From Paludibacteraceae bacterium (lineage in GTDB: Bacteria > Bacteroidota > Bacteroidia > Bacteroidales > Paludibacteraceae), in assembly GCA_017557345.1 (NCBI GenBank), contig JAFYZR010000060.1, forward strand, positions 1 through 48,078: DNA of 48,078 nucleotides, given 5' to 3'. Both the position numbers and the translations under genes were made by a program. Position 1 is the stretch's first letter. Each line of letters begins with the position of its first letter. Positions 8,335 to 16,482 of the stretch are shown piece by piece. Below the pieces are notes generated by a model. That model did not search any database, was not told the origin of the DNA, and saw only the letters and a list, made by a program, of their open reading frames with translations.

Positions 8335-9117
8335 ATGCATTTTTTAGCTTTTTCCTTTGGATTTAAGGATATAATCGATATCCTATTGGTGGCTTGCATT
8401 TTATTTGAGACCTACCGTTTGCTTCGCAAGACAGGCGCATCCAATCTCTTCTGGGGTATATTGGCGTTTATACTCGTTTGGTTTCTTGTTAGTTTTGTTT
8501 TCCAACTCGACCTTACGGGAGCACTCTTTGATCGTATCATTTCTGTCGGTGCCATTGCACTTATTGTTATTTTTCAGGAAGAAATACGTATGTTCTTCTA
8601 TCGTGTAGGCTCGCGTTTCTCATCATGGAAGATATTTCGCTCGAAACCTCAGGATGATACCGCATCGCGTCAGCAGATTCTGGAAATCACCCAAGCTTGT
8701 CGTCATATGGCTTCTACCAAGACGGGAGCGCTTATTGTGCTGGCCGGAGGAGGAAGTCTGAAAGAGATAGTGGATACTGGCGAACGGTTGGATGCTACGG
8801 TTTCTGCACGACTGATAGAAAATATTTTCTTCAAGAATACGCCTTTGCATGATGGCGCGCTCGTTATACGCGATGCCAAGATGCTGGCTGCGGCTTGTAT
8901 TTTACCGGTCAGCAAGAATCAGACGATTCCGCATCATTATGGTCTTCGTCACAGAGCAGCTTTGGGTCTTACAGAAAAAACGGACGCAACGTGTATCGTT
9001 GTATCCGAGGAAACGGGTCGTATATCCGTAGCGGCTGAAGGAAAGATTCGCGAAGTGAAAGAAGACGAATTATTCCTCGTACTTCATTCCTCTACTACCA
9101 CTGTGCCGGCGAGCTAA
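8335..9117 (+). CDS. cdaA: Diadenylate cyclase, CdaA type
   Basis: Membrane enzyme that makes cyclic di-AMP from two ATP. Three hydrophobic segments occupy about residues 12-30, 38-58 and 68-82, followed by the DisA_N/DAC domain. The two catalytic motifs are intact: DGA at residues 173-175 (PLHDGALVIRD) and RHR at 205-207 (GLRHRAALG). Length (260) matches CdaA/DacA. It is co-transcribed with folP after a 12-nt gap. Its last 48 nt overlap the 3' end of the convergent barrel gene. Cyclic di-AMP usually controls potassium and osmolyte transport and envelope homeostasis; no target is visible here. Confidence 0.95.
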   Translation: MHFLAFSFGFKDIIDILLVACILFETYRLLRKTGASNLFWGILAFILVWFLVSFVFQLDLTGALFDRIISVGAIALIVIFQEEIRMFFYRVGSRFSSWKIFRSKPQDDTASRQQILEITQACRHMASTKTGALIVLAGGGSLKEIVDTGERLDATVSARLIENIFFKNTPLHDGALVIRDAKMLAAACILPVSKNQTIPHHYGLRHRAALGLTEKTDATCIVVSEETGRISVAAEGKIREVKEDELFLVLHSSTTTVPAS

Positions 9118-10053
9118 ACTACGGTAACTATCGCTACAAATCACGCAACGTCCCTCTTCCGGCATTGGGAATAGGATGGTGAACTTCAAACCGATGGTAA
9201 AACTGTGTACTGACTCGGCAAAATCGGTAGTACGCATGATATCGTTCATCTCCAGATTATCCACCATTCCTGTAGATGAATATTCGGTTGGAGTCTTGAA
9301 TGATTCCAGGCTTTCTGCAGAATGAATATCATTCAATCCGTAATCAAAGAATCCTGCCAAACGATATTCGATCTTACGTTTCGGGACATCGAATCCGACA
9401 GCATCGGTAATGAATCCCAAGCGACCGCCGACTTCAAAACTCAATGCGAGATCAGGCTTGAGAGAAGTACGTTCTTTCTTCGATAACGGCAGGTCAGTAA
9501 AGAATTGATTAGCAGGATCATCATACAAATCCTCAAACTCAAATTGCTCATAGTGCCCGTAGGTAGTTACCAAACCTGTGGTATGTGATTTGGTGGCAAC
9601 GTGAGCATAAAGTTTCAAACCCGCTAAAGCGTAGAATTTGCGGTATTGCACACCTACCATCAGCGGTATTTGCAAAGCAAAATCCGTATATTTATCATGG
9701 CGATTATTCAATATGTAATTGTAAGTGAATTTGTCGCCATCGCTATCCAAGATACCATCTAATGCCACTTTGGCGTTGCTGCTCTGCATAAATGCCGTTG
9801 TTCCGCCTTGCAGACCCACACCTAAATCGAGCAGGAATCTGGCAGAACCGGTTTTCGGACCAACTTGGAGTTCATACAGGAAACCTGCCCCGCCTGCAAC
9901 ACCAAAACTCGTGCTGTAGTTACTCTTGGAAGGCATGAACGACCATTCTCCAATATTGCAGAAACCGCCAACATAGTTGCTAACTTTTGCTTGAAGCGTA
10001 TTGCAACTAAGTAAGGCTAAGAGAAAAACCCAATATGATAACTGTTTTTTCAC
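9070..10053 (-). CDS. Outer-membrane beta-barrel protein of unknown function
   Basis: A 327-residue protein with a signal peptide (cleavage near LQAKVS, about residue 23) and alternating hydrophobic/aromatic strands, for example YVGGFCNIGEWSF, LLDLGVGLQGG, YRKFYALAGLKLYAHV, LALSFEVGGRLGF, LAGFFDYGLN and a last strand SFTIGLKFTILF. This resembles the small outer-membrane beta-barrel proteins (PorT/OMP_b-brl group) of Bacteroidetes. I do not recognise a specific family. After the last strand comes an unusual basic, cysteine-containing tail (EEGRCVICSDSYRSLARRHS) that overlaps cdaA antisense; the tail may be a read-through extension. Its promoter (10129-10160) overlaps the metG control region. 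Confidence 0.72.
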   Translation of the reverse strand: MKKQLSYWVFLLALLSCNTLQAKVSNYVGGFCNIGEWSFMPSKSNYSTSFGVAGGAGFLYELQVGPKTGSARFLLDLGVGLQGGTTAFMQSSNAKVALDGILDSDGDKFTYNYILNNRHDKYTDFALQIPLMVGVQYRKFYALAGLKLYAHVATKSHTTGLVTTYGHYEQFEFEDLYDDPANQFFTDLPLSKKERTSLKPDLALSFEVGGRLGFITDAVGFDVPKRKIEYRLAGFFDYGLNDIHSAESLESFKTPTEYSSTGMVDNLEMNDIMRTTDFAESVHSFTIGLKFTILFPMPEEGRCVICSDSYRSLARRHSGSRGMKYEE

Positions 10054-10059
10054 TATTTA

Positions 10060-10091
10060 TTTGCACATTTGGATTTTTTGTTGTACCTTTG
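10060..10091 (+). promoter_or_regulatory. Promoter of metG
   Basis: TTTG at 10060-10063, 20-nt spacer starting CACATTTG, TACCTTTG at 10084-10091. The leader of about 98 nt runs through the divergent promoter of the barrel gene. Confidence 0.72.
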
Positions 10092-10128
10092 CACCCGATT
10101 TTGCAGTCGTACATCCAAAATGCGAACG

Positions 10129-10160
10129 CAAAAGTACTACTTTTTTTTGATATACGCAAA
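10129..10160 (-). promoter_or_regulatory. Promoter of the beta-barrel protein gene
   Basis: Minus strand: TTTG at 10160-10157, 20-nt spacer starting CGTATATC, TACTTTTG at 10136-10129. It faces the metG promoter, so the two transcripts start out overlapping by about 30 nt. Confidence 0.72.
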
Positions 10161-10195
10161 TTTTTTTGAATATTGATACAAAAAATACACAAAAT

Positions 10196-12271
10196 ATGGC
10201 ATTTAATCGCACTTTAATTACCGCAGCACTGCCATATGCCAATGGTCCAGTGCATATCGGACACCTCGCCGGAGTATATGTTCCGGCGGATATTTATGCA
10301 CGTTATCTCCGCTTAAAGGGCAAAGAAGTGCTCTTCGTGTGCGGAAGTGATGAGCATGGCGTGCCTGTTACGATTCGCGCAAGAAAAGAGGGGATTACCA
10401 CGCAAGAGGTGGTAGATCGTTATCATGAGTTGATCAAACGTTCGTTTGCTGATTTCGGATGCTCGTTCGATATCTATTCTCGTACTACATCGGCTATCCA
10501 TCATCAGTTTGCAGCGGATTATTTCCGCAAGATGTATGATGCCGGTCAGTTTGTAGAAGAGACGAGTGAGCAGTTCTATGATCCGGAGACAGGTCATTTT
10601 CTGACGGATAGAAATATCCGCGGTGAATGCCCAAGGTGTCATTCGCTTGGAGCGTACGGAGATCAATGTGAGAAATGCGGAGCAACACTTTCGCCAGATG
10701 AGTTGATAAATCCTTATAATGCAGAGACCGGAAATCCGCTTACTAAGAAAGCTACCAAGCATTGGTATCTCCCTCTGGATCAATATCAAGCATGGCTGGA
10801 AGATTGGATTCTGAACAATCATAAAGAATGGCGACCGAATGTATATGGCCAATGTAAGAGTTGGCTGGATGGCGGACTCAAACCGCGTGCCGTGACGCGT
10901 GACTTGGAATGGGGTATTCCTGTGCCGGTAGAAGGTGCTGAAGGCAAAGTGCTCTACGTTTGGTTTGATGCGCCGATTGGCTATATATCCAATACGATTG
11001 AGTTATGCCAAAACCAACCGGAGAAGTTCGGTAATTGGGAGAAATGGTGGAAACAGGAAGATACAAGAATGATCCATTTCATCGGAAAAGATAACATTGT
11101 TTTCCATTGCATCGTTTTCCCGGCTATGCTGAAAGCGCAAGGCTTTAACCTGCCGGATAATGTACCGAGCAACGAGTTCTTGAATCTTGAGGGAGATAAA
11201 ATCTCCACTTCCCGTAACTGGGCTGTTTGGTTGAATGAATATCTCGAAGACTTCCCCGGCAAACAGGATGTATTGCGTTATGTTTTGACAGCCAATGCAC
11301 CAGAGACGAAGGATAATGACTTTACTTGGGCAGACTTCCAGGCTCGCAACAATAATGAACTGGTTGCCATTTATGGCAATTTTGTCAATCGTGCGCTGGT
11401 ACTGACCAATAAATATTTCGAAGGCCGTGTGCCGGCTTGTGGCGTATTGACCGATTATGACAAAGAGACGATTGAGGAATTCAAAAATGTAAAAGCTACA
11501 TTGGAGCAACTCATTGAGAATTTCCGTTTCCGCGATGCCCAGAAAGAGGCAATGAACCTTGCCCGTATCGGTAATAAATATCTGGCAGATACAGAGCCAT
11601 GGAAACTGGCAAAAACCGATATGAATCGCACGGCAACTGTGCTCCATCTGGCTCTTCAAATTGCAGCTAATCTGGCTATCGCTTTTGAGCCATTTTTGCC
11701 GTTCTCATCGGAGAAATTGAAGGCAATGCTGCAACTCGATGCCACTATCGGATGGGATGATTTGGGCAGAATCGATTTGCTCAACGAAGGTCAAGCGCTT
11801 GGTGAAGTAAGTCTTCTCTTTGAGAAGATTGAAGATGCGGCTATTCAGGCGCAACTCGATAAACTCGAGCGCATTAAGAAAGAGAACGAAGCGGCAGCAC
11901 AAGCTGAGGCTTTGAAAAACTGGCGTCCGGAACCCATCAAAGAGGCTACAAATATCGATGAATTCGAGAAAAATGACATCCGTGTAGGTACGGTGCTGGA
12001 ATGCACGAACGTCAAGAAATCTGACCGTTTGTTGCAATTTAAGATCGACGATGGAATGGAAGGAAGAACGATTCTTTCCGGTATCGCGCAGAGTTATCCC
12101 GATCCATCGGTTCTGGTTGGCAAACAAGTGCTTTTTATCGCTAATTTCCCGCCACGTAAGATGATGGGCATCGAATCGCAAGGTATGATTCTCTCCGCGG
12201 TCAATGCCGATGGCAAACTGGTTGTAACAACTGTTTCGGCTCCTGTTAAGAACGGTAGTCAAGTCGGATAA
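10196..12271 (+). CDS. metG: Methionyl-tRNA synthetase
   Basis: Charges tRNA-Met. At 691 residues it has the class I catalytic core with HIGH at residues 20-23, a four-cysteine zinc knuckle (CPRC..., CEKC), the KMSKS-equivalent KISTS at 335-339, and the anticodon-binding helical domain. The C-terminal tRNA-binding EMAP/Trbp111 domain runs from about [16 protein letters not shown] through [13 protein letters not shown] to the end, as in long MetG proteins. The frame is open back to a TTG at 10166, but ATG 10196 begins the conserved [15 protein letters not shown] and is preferred. A promoter lies at 10060-10091 and a terminator at 12401-12428. Confidence 0.97.
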   Translation: MAFNRTLITAALPYANGPVHIGHLAGVYVPADIYARYLRLKGKEVLFVCGSDEHGVPVTIRARKEGITTQEVVDRYHELIKRSFADFGCSFDIYSRTTSAIHHQFAADYFRKMYDAGQFVEETSEQFYDPETGHFLTDRNIRGECPRCHSLGAYGDQCEKCGATLSPDELINPYNAETGNPLTKKATKHWYLPLDQYQAWLEDWILNNHKEWRPNVYGQCKSWLDGGLKPRAVTRDLEWGIPVPVEGAEGKVLYVWFDAPIGYISNTIELCQNQPEKFGNWEKWWKQEDTRMIHFIGKDNIVFHCIVFPAMLKAQGFNLPDNVPSNEFLNLEGDKISTSRNWAVWLNEYLEDFPGKQDVLRYVLTANAPETKDNDFTWADFQARNNNELVAIYGNFVNRALVLTNKYFEGRVPACGVLTDYDKETIEEFKNVKATLEQLIENFRFRDAQKEAMNLARIGNKYLADTEPWKLAKTDMNRTATVLHLALQIAANLAIAFEPFLPFSSEKLKAMLQLDATIGWDDLGRIDLLNEGQALGEVSLLFEKIEDAAIQAQLDKLERIKKENEAAAQAEALKNWRPEPIKEATNIDEFEKNDIRVGTVLECTNVKKSDRLLQFKIDDGMEGRTILSGIAQSYPDPSVLVGKQVLFIANFPPRKMMGIESQGMILSAVNADGKLVVTTVSAPVKNGSQVG

Positions 12272-12280
12272 ACGAAATGT

Positions 12281-12390
12281 GAATCGGTATTTAATCGGTA
12301 TCATATCGGGGTTATCTCGGTATTATGTCGGGTTTTTATAGCTGTTGCATAGGTAATGATACCGACAAAACCTCGATGAAATACCGAGAG
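12281..12390. repeat. Two opposed arrays of an 11-nt CCGA-type repeat downstream of metG
   Basis: TCGG starts at 12284, 12295, 12306, 12317 and 12328, five units exactly 11 nt apart. In the opposite orientation CCGA/TCGA/CCGA start at 12362, 12373 and 12384, again 11 nt apart. Read in the CCGA direction the unit is roughly CCGAYAWAAYA. The arms can pair: TCTCGGTATT (12316-12325) is the reverse complement of AATACCGAGA (12379-12388), and pairing continues inward with interruptions to about 12336/12367. The 360-nt gap between metG and the next gene also holds a terminator and a promoter. Confidence 0.85.
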
Positions 12391-12400
12391 GTAGAAAAAG

Positions 12401-12428
12401 AAAAGAGAGGCATGGAGCCTCTTTTTTT
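12401..12428 (+). terminator. Intrinsic terminator after metG
   Basis: Stem AAGAGAGGC/GCCTCTTTT around loop ATGGA (12412-12416), followed by a T-run. Confidence 0.85.
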
Positions 12429-12590
12429 GTACCACTATCGAAACTAATTTGCAAGAAAAAATGACATATGCAACTATAATTCATAAAAAATGTAAAGGTT
12501 TGTCGCTATCCGGACAAAACGTGTCGCTAATTTTATTTGCGTCATTGCTCATATTCAATAAGTTATAAATTCATTTGTCGCAATAAAAAA

Positions 12591-12622
12591 TTTGGTTGTC
12601 TCAAAAAAATGTAGTACCTTTG
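12591..12622 (+). promoter_or_regulatory. Promoter of the HTH regulator-TonB-domain operon
   Basis: TTTG 12591-12594, 20-nt spacer, TACCTTTG 12615-12622. Upstream are three TGTCGC copies (12501, 12522, 12576), a possible binding site of unknown significance. Confidence 0.75.
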
Positions 12623-12631
12623 CAGTCGAAA

Positions 12632-13555
12632 ATGAAACTGTATTTTGTATTTATGAGACACTCTTATTTATACATACTTATTTTTTCCGCTTGCGTGGGA
12701 TGTACTACATACGTGTCCAACGAGTCTATTCGTAATGCTGAAGCAACACTGCATTATGCCGATTCCTTAGAACAAACAACGATGCCTTATGCGGACACCG
12801 CATTACTGCAAAGCGCTTTACGCGTATTTATCGGTCAAAACAACATGTCTGCTGCTGCTAAAACGTACTACCATTTGGGAAATGCATACAAAGAATACGA
12901 AGAAGATTCGCTCGCATTCACGTCATACGCACAAGCGGCAGATTTATTCCTTATAGCCAGTGACTCTATTTATTATCCGCTTTCTGTACTCGAGATGAGC
13001 CTGATAGCAGAGCGGCGCTATCAAGAAGAAGGCAATGCAACCATGCTACAGGCAATACGAACCATACAACGGAAAATGATTCTCGACAAGAAGGAAAATA
13101 ACCGTTGGAAATCATTAGAATGGGTGTTATTAATAGTCGTAATTGCAAGCCTTATCGCTTTTGCGATTATTATCCGACAGAGAAAGAAATCTCATGATTT
13201 CCCGATAACGCGCAAAGACTTAGAGCGCAATATTGAATTAGTCCTGTCTCAAGGCAATATTGCTGCAACGCTTCATTGGTCGGATTATCCGCAGTTCTGC
13301 AAAACAGTGAACGCGTACCTATATAATATAGTGGATAAACTGCAGGCTACCGGACAGCAACTCTCGGAACAAGACATTCGCTTCTTGGTACTTGTATTGC
13401 TCGACCTTTCAGCCAAAGAAATCGCAGACATTATGAATCTATCCCCCAATAGCATAAGCAATAAAAAAACACGCACGGCGCAGAAACTCGGTACCATTGC
13501 TGCGGACCTGCGGGAAACAATAATTCGTATAACTCTCAAAACAAAAGAACAATGA
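12632..13555 (+). CDS. Membrane-anchored TPR-like protein with C-terminal LuxR-type helix-turn-helix
   Basis: About 307 residues (300 if ATG 12653 is used). The N-terminus is hydrophobic and ends in CVGC, so a signal peptide or lipid anchor is possible. It is followed by TPR-like helices (YYHLGNAYKEYEEDSLAFTS) facing the periplasm. One membrane helix (WVLLIVVIASLIAFAIII, about residues 163-180) leads to a basic cytoplasmic stretch and a C-terminal HTH (DLSAKEIADIMNLSPNSISNKK) of the FixJ/LuxR kind. This architecture is seen in Bacteroidetes one-component membrane regulators; the ligand is unknown. The frame extends to a TTG at 12596, but the -7 box at 12615-12622 lies inside that extension. 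ATG 12632 would leave about 3 nt of leader and ATG 12653 about 24. It overlaps the next gene by 4 nt (ATGA). Confidence 0.75.
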   Translation: MKLYFVFMRHSYLYILIFSACVGCTTYVSNESIRNAEATLHYADSLEQTTMPYADTALLQSALRVFIGQNNMSAAAKTYYHLGNAYKEYEEDSLAFTSYAQAADLFLIASDSIYYPLSVLEMSLIAERRYQEEGNATMLQAIRTIQRKMILDKKENNRWKSLEWVLLIVVIASLIAFAIIIRQRKKSHDFPITRKDLERNIELVLSQGNIAATLHWSDYPQFCKTVNAYLYNIVDKLQATGQQLSEQDIRFLVLVLLDLSAKEIADIMNLSPNSISNKKTRTAQKLGTIAADLRETIIRITLKTKEQ

Positions 13556-13986
13556 AAACGAAAGTATTATTCAGCGCACTCTGTCTGCTCGTTTCTATAA
13601 GCGTGTGCGCTGCGGATCAGGAGACCGTGAAGGCTGCAAGTGATAATAGCCAAGAGCCTGTTTATGAACTCCCGAAACTGAATTCGGAGGATATGCCGGA
13701 ATATCCGGGTGGCATGTCTGCTATGATGACATTTATCCAGGAAAATATGAAGTATCCAAAGGATGCAAAAGCAGCAAAAAAAGAAGGAAGAGTTCTCTGT
13801 TCTTTCATCATTGACAAAACAGGCGAAGTAACTGAAGTAAAAGTAGCCAGATCGAGTGGCACACAGAGCCTTGACGACGAGGCTGTTCGTGTCGTAAGTC
13901 TAATGCCGAATTGGAAGCCAGGCATGGAGAGCGGAAAACCAGTTCGTGTTATCTACACTATTCCTTTAGTGTTTAAACTCCAATAA
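13552..13986 (+). CDS. Small periplasmic protein with TonB C-terminal domain
   Basis: A 144-residue protein: signal peptide MKTKVLFSALCLLVSISVCA, a short linker, then a TonB C-terminal domain (PF03544). The domain shows MPEYPGGMSAMMTFIQENMK, VLCSFIIDKTGEVTEVKV, LDDEAVRVVSLMPNWKPG and the final VRVIYTIPLVFKL. Unlike true TonB it has no proline-rich spanning region and no retained membrane anchor. It may bind receptor TonB boxes or act as a stand-alone sensor partner. Translational coupling (4-nt overlap) to the membrane HTH regulator suggests the two proteins work together; no specific function can be claimed. Confidence 0.85.
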   Translation: MKTKVLFSALCLLVSISVCAADQETVKAASDNSQEPVYELPKLNSEDMPEYPGGMSAMMTFIQENMKYPKDAKAAKKEGRVLCSFIIDKTGEVTEVKVARSSGTQSLDDEAVRVVSLMPNWKPGMESGKPVRVIYTIPLVFKLQ

Positions 13987-14003
13987 TTGACAATTAAACA
14001 ACA

Positions 14004-14031
14004 AGAGAGCGACCCCGAAAGGTCGCTCTCT
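14004..14031. terminator. Hairpin between the TonB-domain gene and tRNA-Leu
   Basis: An 11-bp perfect stem AGAGAGCGACC/GGTCGCTCTCT with loop CCGAAA. It lies 3 nt from the tRNA 3' end and can serve both converging transcripts. Confidence 0.85.
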
Positions 14032-14034
14032 CTG

Positions 14035-14120
14035 TACCGCGAGTGGGACTTGAACCCACACAGCCATCACTGGCCAAAGGATTTTAAGTCCTTCGTGTCT
14101 ACCTATTCCACCATCGCGGC
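14035..14120 (-). tRNA. tRNA-Leu (anticodon UAA)
   Basis: 86 nt on the minus strand. Acceptor stem GCCGCGA/TCGCGGT with discriminator A, a D-arm with GGTAGACAC, and anticodon loop CTTAAAA (anticodon TAA) in an AAGGA/TCCTT stem. A long variable arm typical of class II tRNAs and a GTGGG-TTCAAGT-CCCAC T-arm follow. CCA is not encoded. Confidence 0.97.
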
Positions 14121-14168
14121 GCGTGGCATAAAACCGACGCAAATAGTGATTTTCGTCAAAATCGGGTG

Positions 14169-14200
14169 CAAAAGTACTGCTTTTTTTTGACATATGCAAG
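14169..14200 (-). promoter_or_regulatory. Promoter of tRNA-Leu
   Basis: Minus strand: CTTG at 14200-14197, 20-nt spacer starting CATATGTC, TACTTTTG at 14176-14169, about 49 nt before the tRNA 5' end. Confidence 0.72.
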
Positions 14201-14215
14201 AGAAAGCAAAAAAAA

Positions 14216-14247
14216 TTTGCATATATCAAATTATTTTTTTATCTTTG
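14216..14247 (+). promoter_or_regulatory. Promoter of the seven-gene plsC-CBM9 unit
   Basis: TTTG 14216-14219, 20-nt spacer starting CATATATC, TATCTTTG 14240-14247. The start near 14254 rules out the upstream in-frame ATG at 14194 for the acyltransferase. Confidence 0.78.
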
Positions 14248-14277
14248 CACACTTTTTTGTGCAAAGGGTCATTAAGT

Positions 14278-15291
14278 ATGTCGTCGATACAAGACAAGAA
14301 CAAATTGTACACTTTTCTTCGTCCGTACGTGGACTGGATGTTCAGGCGTTCGTATCGTCATATTCAGTATGTAGGCAAGGAGAATATCCCGACCGATGGC
14401 GCAGTTATTTTTGCTCCGAATCATACGAACGCGCTCTGTGACGCGATGGCGATCCTTGGTATAGACCGTTCTCGCAAGGTGTTTGTCGCTCGCGCAGATA
14501 TCTTCCGCAAGCCCAAGCAAGCCAAATTGCTGACATGGCTCAAGATCATGCCTATCCGTCGAATGCGTGATGGCGTGGATGAAGTGCGGCATAATGACGA
14601 GACGATGGATAAAGCTGTAGAGACTTTGCATGATGGTGTTCCGTTCTGCATTCTTCCTGAAGGTACGCATCGTCCGATGCATTCGTTGTTGCCGTTGAGC
14701 AAAGGCATTTTCCGTATCGCTTTGCGTGCGAATGAAGAGTTTGGTGCGGAAAAACCGGTATATATTTTGCCTGTCGGTTTGGAATATGGCGATTATTATC
14801 ATCTCTGGAATGATTTGACAATTAATATCGGTCTGCCGTTGAATGTGACACGGTTTGTACAGGATCATAGCGAATTAGAGCGCCCACAGTTAATCATGGC
14901 TTTGCGTGAAGAGTTGACACGCCGCATGCGCGGGCAGATAATGTGGGTGCCTGACGATGAACATTATGAGGAGAATTTTGAACGCCTGAAAGCTAATCCT
15001 CCTGCGCCATTTAATCGTTTTAAGAATCATCGTATACCTCGCTGGCTATTATTGATTATTTTGGTGCTCCTCTCGCCACTATTTTTGATAAGTTTGGCGT
15101 TGACAATCCCATTATGGGCTGTCTGGCTGCTCATCCGCTGGAAAGTGAAAGACCCTGCATTCCATAATTCCGTGCAGTATGTATGGCAGGTGATTTGTAT
15201 TCCGCTGACGCTATTCATCACCATGCCATTCTGGATGTTCTTGCAGGAATATATGTATCAAGTAAGGCAATTTAAAAATAACAAATCATGA
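14278..15291 (+). CDS. PlsC-like lysophospholipid/glycerol-phosphate acyltransferase
   Basis: A 337-residue enzyme of the LPLAT/PlsC family (PF01553) that transfers acyl chains to lysophospholipid-like acceptors at the inner membrane. Motif I is APNHTNALCDA (NH-x5-D, one residue longer than the common NH-x4-D), and motif III is FCILPEGTHRP. C-terminal hydrophobic stretches (WLLLIILVLLSPLFLISLALTI and following) give two or three membrane helices. ATG 14278 (MSSIQDKNK) is chosen because it follows the promoter. It overlaps the next gene by 4 nt, and six further genes follow with gaps of at most 22 nt. Confidence 0.85.
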   Translation: MSSIQDKNKLYTFLRPYVDWMFRRSYRHIQYVGKENIPTDGAVIFAPNHTNALCDAMAILGIDRSRKVFVARADIFRKPKQAKLLTWLKIMPIRRMRDGVDEVRHNDETMDKAVETLHDGVPFCILPEGTHRPMHSLLPLSKGIFRIALRANEEFGAEKPVYILPVGLEYGDYYHLWNDLTINIGLPLNVTRFVQDHSELERPQLIMALREELTRRMRGQIMWVPDDEHYEENFERLKANPPAPFNRFKNHRIPRWLLLIILVLLSPLFLISLALTIPLWAVWLLIRWKVKDPAFHNSVQYVWQVICIPLTLFITMPFWMFLQEYMYQVRQFKNNKS

Positions 15292-16460
15292 TACGAGTTT
15301 ACATTATTATTGCGTTGTATGTATTAGTTCCGGTGCTGATTATTGAGTGTTTCAAGCGCTGGACCTGGATGCAGAAAATAGGTACCGTAGTGGCAGCCTA
15401 CGCAGTAGGAATTATCTTCGCGTTGACAGGTTTTGTGCATTTTGAGGCAGGAACAGATGCTGCTTTGACATTCGGCAAACTGCAATCAACGATTATGTCG
15501 GTGGCTGTGCCATTAGCTATTCCGTTGATGCTGTTCAACTGCGATTTCCGTTTATGGACCAAAGCATTGCCGAAAACTATATGGTCGTTAATCGGAGGAT
15601 TGGTGGCGGTATTGGTAGCCGTTGTGAGCGGATACTTCATCTTCCGCACGCCTGATGTGCCGGAATTTAATAAAGTAGCGGCGATGATGACAGGTATCTA
15701 TACCGGCGGAACAATGAATTTCAATGCCTTGGGTGCTTCGCTCGGCGTGGATAAAACACTAATGGCGATTGTGCTGGCATTTGAGATGGTACTGACAACT
15801 CCGTATATATTCTTTATCATCGGTGGCGGATATAAGGTCTTCCGTAAGATTTTGCCGTATGAAGATGTGACGCGCAAGGGCCGTACGGATGAAGATGTGG
15901 CTTCGAAAGATGTGGAGAATTATCGCGGTATGTTTGCCAAACAGAACATAGGAGGTATGTTTGCCGGTTTGGGTTTAAGTGTGCTTTTTCTGGCCATCGG
16001 TGCCGGTTTGGCATTGCTTATCACTGGCACATTGAATGAACTGGTGGTCATATTGACAATAACTACATTGGCTATTATCGCTTCGTTCTTTAAGAAAGTG
16101 CGTGAGTTGCCGAAGACATTTGAATTAGGAATGTTTTTCATTCTTATATTCTCGGTTATCGTAGCTTCGCTGTTCGATATCCATAGTGTTAACGGCGGTT
16201 CGCTGATGATAGGTCTGTTTGTGGCATGGGTGATGATTATTGCTGCGGTACTGCATCTCATCTTCTGCCGTATCGCCAAAGTGAGTGGTGATCTATTCTG
16301 CGTAAGTCAGATAGCGCTATTGTGCTCACCGCCATTCGTGCCACCTGTTGTGGGTGCAATGCAAAACAAGAAGGTACTAATCTCGGGTATTGTGATTGGT
16401 CTTGTCGGCTATGCAGTTGGCACGTATCTTGGCGTACTCATCGCATTTGTATTGAAATAA
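15288..16460 (+). CDS. DUF819 family integral membrane protein
   Basis: A 390-residue polytopic membrane protein with about ten hydrophobic segments. It resembles the DUF819 (YjcL-like) family: VPLAIPLMLFNCDFR, a glycine-rich GIYTGGTMNFNALGASLG and SQIALLCSPPFVPPV in a C-terminal repeat. Members look like inverted-repeat secondary transporters, but no substrate is established to my knowledge. The start overlaps the PlsC-like gene (ATGA), so the two are translationally coupled. Confidence 0.82.
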   Translation: MIRVYIIIALYVLVPVLIIECFKRWTWMQKIGTVVAAYAVGIIFALTGFVHFEAGTDAALTFGKLQSTIMSVAVPLAIPLMLFNCDFRLWTKALPKTIWSLIGGLVAVLVAVVSGYFIFRTPDVPEFNKVAAMMTGIYTGGTMNFNALGASLGVDKTLMAIVLAFEMVLTTPYIFFIIGGGYKVFRKILPYEDVTRKGRTDEDVASKDVENYRGMFAKQNIGGMFAGLGLSVLFLAIGAGLALLITGTLNELVVILTITTLAIIASFFKKVRELPKTFELGMFFILIFSVIVASLFDIHSVNGGSLMIGLFVAWVMIIAAVLHLIFCRIAKVSGDLFCVSQIALLCSPPFVPPVVGAMQNKKVLISGIVIGLVGYAVGTYLGVLIAFVLK

Positions 16461-16482
16461 AAATTGAAAGTAAGCAAAGAAT

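Noticed and set aside
12281-12390. CRISPR-like array from the regularly spaced CCGA/TCGG units
   Set aside because: The period is only 11 nt with 4-nt conserved heads, there are no spacers of CRISPR length and no cas genes in the window.
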